From Afipia sp. (GTDB taxonomy: Bacteria > Pseudomonadota > Alphaproteobacteria > Rhizobiales > Xanthobacteraceae): 10,589 bases of DNA. The position numbers were made by a program, and so were the translations under genes. Numbering within the stretch: position 1 is the stretch's first letter; the number at the start of each line of letters is the position of its first letter. Shown here piece by piece: positions 5,239 to 10,589 of the stretch. Location of the stretch: positions 1 through 10,589 of the forward strand of contig JAGVII010000074.1 in the NCBI GenBank assembly GCA_020056155.1, written 5' to 3'. Below the pieces are notes generated by a model. The model did no database searches. It was given only the letters and a program-made list of their open reading frames with translations, and was not told the DNA's origin.

Positions 5239-6966
5239 ATGGTTGCCTCTTCCAAGCACGCGATTCCAAATGAAACCCAGCATTGCGATGTGTTGGTCGC
5301 CGGCTCCGGCGCAAGCGGCATGGTTGCCGCCATCGTTGCCGCGAAGAAGGGGCTGAAGGTTATCGTTGCCGAAAAGGAAGCGGTGTTCGGTGGCACAACA
5401 GCGTTATCGGGCGGCTATCTCTGGGTGCCGAACAATCCGGTGAGCATCGAAGCTGGGGTCAAGGACAGCAAGGACGCGGCGCTCGCGTATATGAAGCACG
5501 AATCGGGCAACCACTACGACGCTGCGAGGGTCGATGCATTTCTCGACGCAGGTCCCGAGATGGTTGCCTTCATGCATGCGTATACGCAGGTGCGGTTCGA
5601 AGCGGCTCCCGCATTCTCGGATTACCATCCGGATGCGCCGGGTGGCACGCCGGGCGGTCGCTCGATACTGACGCAACCTGTCAGTGCGACAATTCTCGGA
5701 TCGGATATTGACAAGCTGCGACCGCCGCGGCCTGAGCTAACGCTCTATGGCCTCGCAATCGGCTCTGGTAAAGAGCTTTGGCACTTCTATCGCGCCACGC
5801 AGCGGCTGGAATCCTTCCTCTACGTCGCCAAACGTTTGGTCAAATTCGGGTTCGACCGCTCCGTGCGGGGCCGGTCGATGCTGTTGACCAACGGCAATGC
5901 GCTGGCCGCGCGACTGTTTCGGTCGGCGTGCGAACTCGGCGTGCCGATCTGGCTCGACAGCCCGGTGAGAACGCTCATCCGAAACGACAGAGGCCATGTC
6001 GTCGGTGCGGAAGTGCTGACACCAAAAGGCAGGCGCCGTGTGCTGGCGAACAAGGGCGTCGTACTGGCCTGTGGCGGCTTTCCGTTTGATTTTGCCAGGC
6101 GGCAGACCCTCTACAATCACTGCGCCGGTGAGAGCGAGCATTGGTCGGCGGCGAGTCCTGGAAACACTGGAGACGGCGTACGTCTGGGCGAGTCGGTTGG
6201 CGGCGAGGTCGTCAAGGATTATCCCAACGCGGGTGCCTGGGCTCCGACCAGCCTTGTGCCGCGCAAGGATGGTACCAAGGGCCCGTTCCCCCACTTCATC
6301 GACCGCGGCAAGCCGGGCGTCATCGCTGTCTCGCGAGCCGGACGCCGCTTCGTCAACGAAGCCAACAGCTATCATGATTTCGTGCAGGGCATGGAATGTG
6401 CGTGCCCTTCGGACCAACCGGCGGAGGCATTCCTGATCGCCGATCACCGCACCATCCGCAAATACGGTCTTGGCCATGTGAAACCGGCGCCGCTACCTCT
6501 TCAACCTTCGATCCGCTCCGGCTACCTGATGCGCGGCAACACTCTTGCCGAGCTTGCATCAGTGGCGGGCATTGAACGAAACGCTTTCGAGGAAACGGTC
6601 GCCCGCTGGAACGCGGACGTTCCGACTGGCACGGATACTGCCTTCGGCAAAGGCTCGACCGCCTACAACCGTTTTCACGGCGATCCAGAGGTCAAGCCGA
6701 ACCCGTGCCTCGCGCCGATCGCGACCGGTCCATTCTACGCTGTGCGGGTCGTCCCCGGCGATATCGGCACTTTCGCAGGCCTCAAAACCGACGAACACGC
6801 GCGTGTGATCGGCCCTGACAATACGCCGCTCAAGGGGCTTTATGCCGTCGGCAATGACATGGCGAGCGTGCTTGGCGGGAATTATTCCGGCGGCGGCATC
6901 ACGCTCGGACCGGGCATGACCTTTGGTTACATCGCGGGCCTCCATGCGGCCAGCGAACGCAACTGA
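5239..6966 (+). CDS. FAD-dependent dehydrogenase, KstD-like
   Basis: Complete 575-residue flavoprotein of the fumarate reductase/3-ketosteroid delta-1-dehydrogenase superfamily. The FAD-binding beta-alpha-beta motif is at 17-46 (CDVLVAGSGASGMVAA ending at the acidic E45), followed by FGGTTALSGGYLWVP at 50-64. The C-terminal FAD block is PGDIGTFAGLKTDEHARV (506-523), LYAVGND and GNYSGGGITLGPGMTFGY (547-564). Y549 followed by G553 fits the Tyr/Gly pair that polarises the C3 carbonyl in KstD enzymes, and Y129 (SDYHPDAPGG) and Y378 (NEANSYHDF) lie where other active-site tyrosines are expected; these equivalences are my alignment by eye. Known relatives remove two hydrogens beside a ketone. The lack of an obvious steroid gene set means the substrate may be another cyclic ketone. 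The ribosome site is weak (GGAT at 5227-5230), with the ATG at 5239 chosen because the protein aligns from there. Confidence 0.9.
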   Translation: MVASSKHAIPNETQHCDVLVAGSGASGMVAAIVAAKKGLKVIVAEKEAVFGGTTALSGGYLWVPNNPVSIEAGVKDSKDAALAYMKHESGNHYDAARVDAFLDAGPEMVAFMHAYTQVRFEAAPAFSDYHPDAPGGTPGGRSILTQPVSATILGSDIDKLRPPRPELTLYGLAIGSGKELWHFYRATQRLESFLYVAKRLVKFGFDRSVRGRSMLLTNGNALAARLFRSACELGVPIWLDSPVRTLIRNDRGHVVGAEVLTPKGRRRVLANKGVVLACGGFPFDFARRQTLYNHCAGESEHWSAASPGNTGDGVRLGESVGGEVVKDYPNAGAWAPTSLVPRKDGTKGPFPHFIDRGKPGVIAVSRAGRRFVNEANSYHDFVQGMECACPSDQPAEAFLIADHRTIRKYGLGHVKPAPLPLQPSIRSGYLMRGNTLAELASVAGIERNAFEETVARWNADVPTGTDTAFGKGSTAYNRFHGDPEVKPNPCLAPIATGPFYAVRVVPGDIGTFAGLKTDEHARVIGPDNTPLKGLYAVGNDMASVLGGNYSGGGITLGPGMTFGYIAGLHAASERN

Positions 6967-7004
6967 AGACCAGTATCGAGAAACTCTAAGGGAGGAAACC
7001 CATC

Positions 7005-8168
7005 ATGACAACATGCAGAAACCTGCTTTCCGCCGGTCTGGGCCTGACTATGGCCGTCGCTTTATTGGGAGCAGCGCAGGCCCAGGATAAGGAAATCCGC
7101 ATTGGTGCGTTGATCGCAGCCTCGGGGCCAACGGCCTTCATCGGCGCATCACAGAAGAACGCCTTCGAGATGCTCGTCGAACAGATCAATGCGCGCGGCG
7201 GCATGGCCGGTAACAAGATCAGGCCGTTCCTCTACGACACCGAAGGCAACGGCACAATCGCGGCCCAGCAGTTCCGCCGCCTAATAGATTCAGACAAGGT
7301 GCATGTTGTGGTCGGCCCCTCGACGACCGGCGAAAGCCTGGCGATCCGCGCGGTCGCAAACGAAAACAAGGTGCCGCTCGTCAGCTTCGCAGGCGCGGAA
7401 GCGGTTGTTGTGCCCCCAACCCCTTACGTCTTCAAGACTCCACCGACCGACCGCATCGTTGCCGAGCACCTGATTTCTTTCATGAAGGTCAAGGGCGCCA
7501 CCTCCGTCGGCATCCTGTCCTCCGCCGATGGTTTTGGGCAGGCCGGTGCCGCAGTCGTCAAAGAGGTAGCCAGCCAACTCGGACTGAAGGTCAACGCAGC
7601 GGAAGAGTTCGGCCCACGCGATACCGACATGACGCCGCAGATCCTCAAGATTCGGTCGAGTGGCGCCGATGCGATGCTGATCTGGAGCGTCAACCCCGGT
7701 CCGACCATCATACTCAAGAACGCGGCGGCCATTGGCTACAACAAGCCGATCTACAACAGCTATGGTGCTGCCTCGCCGCAGCTGATCGAGCAGGCCGGCG
7801 CGGCAGCGGAGAAGTCTTACGTATCGTCCATGCGTCTGCTCGCGCCCGAGAGCCTTGCCGCAAACGATCCGATGCGCCCAGTGGTGACCAAACTCGCGGC
7901 CGATTACAAGGAGAAGTTCAAAGCCGACGCCACGACCTTCATCGGGCATCCCTCGGACGCGATGCTGCTCATCGAGGAAGCGCTGAAAAAGGCTGGCGGG
8001 TCCCCGGATCGCGAGAAGCTGGCGGAAGCCATGCGCAGTGGCATTTCCTTCCCCGGCGCCAACGGGATGTTTCGCTTCACTGACGCCAACCACAACGGCC
8101 TCGACCGGGAGTCGCAGTCGATGGTGATGCTGCAGGTTCAAGGCGGCAAGTTCGTCACCGTGAAGTGA
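7005..8168 (+). CDS. ABC transporter substrate-binding protein (LIV type)
   Basis: Complete 387-residue periplasmic receptor of the Peripla_BP_6/LivK type, which delivers its ligand to the LivHM permease. A signal peptide covers residues 1-26 (core LGLTMAVALLGA, cleavage after AQA). The mature protein opens with KEIRIGALIAASGPTAFIG, then AFEMLVEQINARGG and KIRPFLYDTEGN; VVGPSTTGESLA (about 102-113) is the segment that usually contacts the ligand carboxylate. A strong GGAGGA at 6991-6996 lies 8 bases before the ATG, the best ribosome site in the operon, as expected for a receptor needed in excess. It is 38 bases after the flavoprotein stop. Paralogues of this family bind branched-chain amino acids but also aromatic acids, amides, urea and other acids, so linkage to the SDR and flavoprotein is the better clue: the ligand is probably the compound they oxidise. 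Confidence 0.95.
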   Translation: MTTCRNLLSAGLGLTMAVALLGAAQAQDKEIRIGALIAASGPTAFIGASQKNAFEMLVEQINARGGMAGNKIRPFLYDTEGNGTIAAQQFRRLIDSDKVHVVVGPSTTGESLAIRAVANENKVPLVSFAGAEAVVVPPTPYVFKTPPTDRIVAEHLISFMKVKGATSVGILSSADGFGQAGAAVVKEVASQLGLKVNAAEEFGPRDTDMTPQILKIRSSGADAMLIWSVNPGPTIILKNAAAIGYNKPIYNSYGAASPQLIEQAGAAAEKSYVSSMRLLAPESLAANDPMRPVVTKLAADYKEKFKADATTFIGHPSDAMLLIEEALKKAGGSPDREKLAEAMRSGISFPGANGMFRFTDANHNGLDRESQSMVMLQVQGGKFVTVK

Positions 8169-8221
8169 CCTGCAGGGCGGGCGGTCTTGCAATCCGTCCG
8201 TCAGCGACCGAAGCAAAGCCT

Positions 8222-8233
8222 GGAGGTAAAATG
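8222..8233 (+). promoter_or_regulatory. Ribosome site fixing the livH start
   Basis: GGAGGT (8222-8227) stands 3 bases before ATG 8231. This decides the start: an in-frame GTG at 8165 would overlap the receptor stop and add 22 residues (TCRAGG...) unlike a LivH N-terminus. Confidence 0.85.
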
Positions 8234-9112
8234 GATACCCTGCTGCAAATCCTGATCACGGGCCTCGTCGTCGGCTGCATTTACGGCATGGCGGCACTTG
8301 GTTTCACCATTGTGTACAATGCTACCAAACTGATCAATTTCGCCAACGGCGAATTCCTGATGCTCGGCGGCGTTCTTCTTGCCTGCGCGGCGCAGGCCGC
8401 CAAACTGCCGATGTCGCTGGCGCTCCTGCTCGCTGTAGCGGGTGCGGCGCTTACCGGCTGGCTGATGCAGCGCTGCATTCTCGATATGGCGATGGCGCGC
8501 AGTTCCGATCCGTTGACGCTGGTGATGCTGACCATCGGCGTGGCGCTCGCCTTGCGCGGGGCAGCCGCGCTCGCCTTCGGGCGTGAAATCACGTTCGTGC
8601 CGGAATTCGGGCTTTTGCCGCTGGTGTTGATAGGCAACGTCTACATTCCGAGCCAAGGCCTCTGGATCATCTTCGTCCTGGCGCTGACCAGCACCGTTTT
8701 GTGGTACATGTTCTCGAAAACCATGTTCGGCAAGGCAATGCGCGCCGCGAGTCAAGAACCGAGGGCCGCCGCCCTTTGCGGCATCGAGCCGAAGCGCGCC
8801 GCCGCCATCGCCATGACCTTGGCGGGTGCGCTCGGTGGTTTGGCCGGCGCGATGCTCGCCCCGATATCCGCAGCGTTCTACGAAAACGGCATCTTCCTTG
8901 GTCTCAAGGGCTTCGCGGCGGCTGTCGCCGGCGGGCTGGGCAACCCCATCGGAGCTATTGTCGGTGGACTGTTGATCGGCGTTGTTGAGAGCCTGTCCGC
9001 CGGATACGTCGCCTCCGGCTTCAAGGATGCCGTCGGTTTTATCCTTCTCATTCTCGTTCTAATCCTTAGGCCGCAGGGCCTCGTCGGTCGCGCCATCGTT
9101 ACACGGGTCTGA
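8231..9112 (+). CDS. LIV-type ABC permease, LivH family
   Basis: Complete 293-residue inner-membrane permease, one half of the transmembrane channel of a branched-chain amino acid-type ABC importer. Hydrophobic segments fill most of the protein, starting with LLQILITGLVVGCIYGMAAL (4-23). The LivH hallmark ATKLINFANGEFLMLGG lies at 31-47. The cytoplasmic loop that docks on the ATPases is at about 167-190 (GKAMRAASQEPRAAALCGIEPKRA, split here as GKAMRAASQEP and RAAALCGIEPKRA), followed by the Gly/Ala-rich helix LAGALGGLAGAML. The C-terminal LRPQGLVGR is typical. Length is normal for LivH (about 290-310). The livM start codon follows the stop after 3 bases, indicating coupled translation with its partner. 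Confidence 0.94.
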   Translation: MDTLLQILITGLVVGCIYGMAALGFTIVYNATKLINFANGEFLMLGGVLLACAAQAAKLPMSLALLLAVAGAALTGWLMQRCILDMAMARSSDPLTLVMLTIGVALALRGAAALAFGREITFVPEFGLLPLVLIGNVYIPSQGLWIIFVLALTSTVLWYMFSKTMFGKAMRAASQEPRAAALCGIEPKRAAAIAMTLAGALGGLAGAMLAPISAAFYENGIFLGLKGFAAAVAGGLGNPIGAIVGGLLIGVVESLSAGYVASGFKDAVGFILLILVLILRPQGLVGRAIVTRV

Positions 9113-9115
9113 GCC

Positions 9116-10081
9116 ATGACCACTTCGACATCGAATTCCAACCTCCGGCATGACGCGGTTATCCTCGCAGGCCTTGCTGTGGTTCTTACGCTCGCAGAAC
9201 TAGCGCTGACCAGCCAGTTCCATCGCTCGATTCTGATCCTGTCGATGATCCACGCTATCGCGGCCATTGGCCTTACGTTGCTGCTGGGCTACGCAGGGCA
9301 GGTCTCGCTCGGCCAAGGCGCCTTCATGGGCATTGGCGCTTATGCGGCGGCCTTTGCCCTGCAGAAGCTGGCGCTGCCAGCGCCCGTGGCGCTGGTGGCT
9401 GCGGTGCTATTGCCGGGGCTGCTCGGCTTCTTGATCGCCCGACCGATCCTGCGCCTGTCGGGCCACAATCTCGCGCTGGGCACATTGGCGCTCGGCGCCG
9501 TGTTTTTCGTCGTGGCGGCGCAATGGCGCAGCGTTACCGGTGGCCTCGACCCCGGTATCGTCGATCTGCCGAGTCTGGCGATCGCGGGTTTCAGCCACGA
9601 GCGTATACTCTACATTCTGGCGGGCATCTCGTTGCTGTCGGCGATCGCCGTCGCCGTATCACTCGTAGACGGGCGGTTCGGGCGCGGCCTGATGGTGCTA
9701 AGAACATCCGAACTCGTTGCCGCTTGCATGGGCGTCGATACGGTTCGGGCCAAGTCTATGGTCTTCGCCATCGCCGCCGCTTTGTCCGGCCTGTCTGGCG
9801 CTCTTCTGGCGCTTTATCTACGCTCATTCAACGCCAGCGCCTTCGGTGTCGGGCTCTCCATCGAGCTTTTGATGATGGTCATCCTCGGGTCGCTTTCGAC
9901 CGTCTGGGGCGCGATCTTCGGCGCCTTCGCCATCATAGTCCTGCCCAACCTACTCGAAGGCTTCGATCACGCCAAACACCTAATCTATGGTCTTGTCATG
10001 GTAGGCATCATGATGTTCGCTCCCCGGGGTCTTGGAGAAACGTTGTTCCGCCTTGTCACCCGCAAGAGAAGCGTCGCATGA
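9116..10081 (+). CDS. LIV-type ABC permease, LivM family
   Basis: Complete 321-residue second permease, partner of the LivH-type protein. The signature GLTLLLGYAGQVSLGQGAFM is at 52-71, followed by GIGAYAAA. The ATPase-docking loop is at about 187-217 (RFGRGLMVLRTSELVAACMG then VDTVRAKSM), and the C-terminal part has the conserved GSLSTVWGAIFGAF and FAPRGL. The N-terminal 34 residues include a first hydrophobic segment (AVILAGLAVVLTLAELAL). The protein is shorter than E. coli LivM (about 425 residues) but in the usual range for proteobacterial LivM proteins encoded in catabolic operons. Start and stop are tightly packed: 3 bases after livH, and its TGA overlaps the ATG of the ATPase gene. Confidence 0.94.
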   Translation: MTTSTSNSNLRHDAVILAGLAVVLTLAELALTSQFHRSILILSMIHAIAAIGLTLLLGYAGQVSLGQGAFMGIGAYAAAFALQKLALPAPVALVAAVLLPGLLGFLIARPILRLSGHNLALGTLALGAVFFVVAAQWRSVTGGLDPGIVDLPSLAIAGFSHERILYILAGISLLSAIAVAVSLVDGRFGRGLMVLRTSELVAACMGVDTVRAKSMVFAIAAALSGLSGALLALYLRSFNASAFGVGLSIELLMMVILGSLSTVWGAIFGAFAIIVLPNLLEGFDHAKHLIYGLVMVGIMMFAPRGLGETLFRLVTRKRSVA

Positions 10082-10589
10082 GCAGCACGCCTCTGGCTTC
10101 GATCAAGGGCCTGTCGAAGCGATTCGGCGGCATTGCGGCCGTGTCTGACGTGTCGTTCGACCTGGTCGCCGGGGAAGTCACGGCGCTGATAGGTCCGAAT
10201 GGCGCAGGCAAGACCACGCTGATCAATCTCGTTACGGGTGTTCTCGCCTGCGACGGTGGCACAATCAGCCTCGAAGGAGAGGACATCACCGCTCGGCCGA
10301 CGCATCAGCGCGGCACGGCCGGCATCGCGCGAACGTATCAGACCCCGCAGATAGCGCATGGCATGAGTGTTCTGACCAACGTAATGGCGGGCGCTTACCG
10401 GTTCGGCCAGCATGGCCTGTTGAGTTCCGTGTTCCGACCCTGGGTGGTCATGAAAGAAAATGACGAAATGGCTGCTCGCGCCGCGCAGTGTCTTACGCGT
10501 GCGGGCGTCGCCGAGCAGTGGTGGCAGCGTCTGGCGACGGATCTGCCCTATGGGCTTCAGCGCCGCGTCGAAATCGCCCGCTCATTGGC
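10078..10589 (+). CDS. LIV-type ABC ATPase, LivG family (partial, runs off end)
   Basis: The first 170 codons of an ATPase that powers the LivHM permease; the frame is still open at the window edge, against about 240-260 residues for the family. The start ATG overlaps the livM stop (ATGA at 10078-10081). Visible motifs are KRFGGIAAVSDVSFDL (14-29), Walker A GPNGAGKT (39-46), the Q-loop glutamine Q88 in GIARTYQTPQI, and the ABC signature region in the form LPYGLQRRVEIARSL (156-170), where YG replaces the usual SG as in most LivG proteins. Walker B and the H-loop lie beyond the edge. A LivF-type second ATPase is expected next but cannot be seen. Confidence 0.93.
   Translation, partial: MSSTPLASIKGLSKRFGGIAAVSDVSFDLVAGEVTALIGPNGAGKTTLINLVTGVLACDGGTISLEGEDITARPTHQRGTAGIARTYQTPQIAHGMSVLTNVMAGAYRFGQHGLLSSVFRPWVVMKENDEMAARAAQCLTRAGVAEQWWQRLATDLPYGLQRRVEIARSL

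Noticed and set aside
8165..8230. GTG start at 8165 as the livH start
   Set aside because: It overlaps the receptor stop, adds 22 residues unlike LivH, and ignores the strong ribosome site before ATG 8231.
5737..8755. Long minus-strand frames opposite the flavoprotein, receptor and livH genes
   Set aside because: They mirror GC-rich codon structure of well-supported genes, show no family motifs and have no matching ribosome sites.
1..10589. CRISPR array, tRNA, rRNA or toxin-antitoxin genes
   Set aside because: I saw no regularly spaced repeats, no cloverleaf or rRNA-like sequence, and no small paired ORFs of toxin-antitoxin type.

Overview
The window looks like an accessory region of a GC-rich proteobacterium, most likely an alphaproteobacterium of the Bradyrhizobium/Rhizobiales kind. 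This rests on the family mix (Bug/TctC binding protein, IclR regulator, LIV-type ABC transporter, remnants of IS5, IS21 and IS3-type elements) and on high-GC codon use; it is an inference, and a betaproteobacterium is not excluded. The window falls into two very different halves.

Left half (1-3400) is a gene graveyard. In order it holds: an unassigned left edge that may end an IS66-type element; an acyl-CoA ligase pseudogene that has lost its catalytic middle (290-907); one intact gene, a TctC/Bug-family periplasmic binding protein (926-1894); a second copy of only the ligase 5' end (2010-2082) joined out of frame to the 3' end of an acyl-CoA dehydrogenase gene (2083-2342); the first 17 or so codons of a Tat-exported protein (from 2354); an IS5-type transposase scrap on the minus strand (2402-2515) abutting an IS21-type istB 3' end with a terminal-repeat-like end (2517-2714); the first 44 codons of a LIV-type ABC substrate-binding protein (2753-2887); a truncated coiled-coil ORF on the minus strand (2884-3147); and an IS3-like transposase C-terminus containing a 19-bp inverted repeat (3212-3373). 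The gene scraps are of kinds often found in catabolic modules for carboxylic acids (CoA ligase, acyl-CoA dehydrogenase, binding proteins), so an older catabolic locus has probably been shredded by insertion and deletion.

Right half (3405-10589) is intact. An IclR-type regulator (minus strand) diverges from a six-gene run on the plus strand: short-chain dehydrogenase, flavoprotein related to 3-ketosteroid delta-1-dehydrogenase, periplasmic binding protein, two LIV-type permeases (LivH, LivM) and the start of an ATPase (LivG) that runs off the end. Spacing is tight from the binding protein onward. The simplest reading is an inducible system: the ABC transporter imports a small organic compound, the SDR oxidises an alcohol to a ketone (or the reverse), and the flavoprotein introduces a double bond next to a carbonyl. 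The substrate cannot be read from the sequence and is the main open question of the window.
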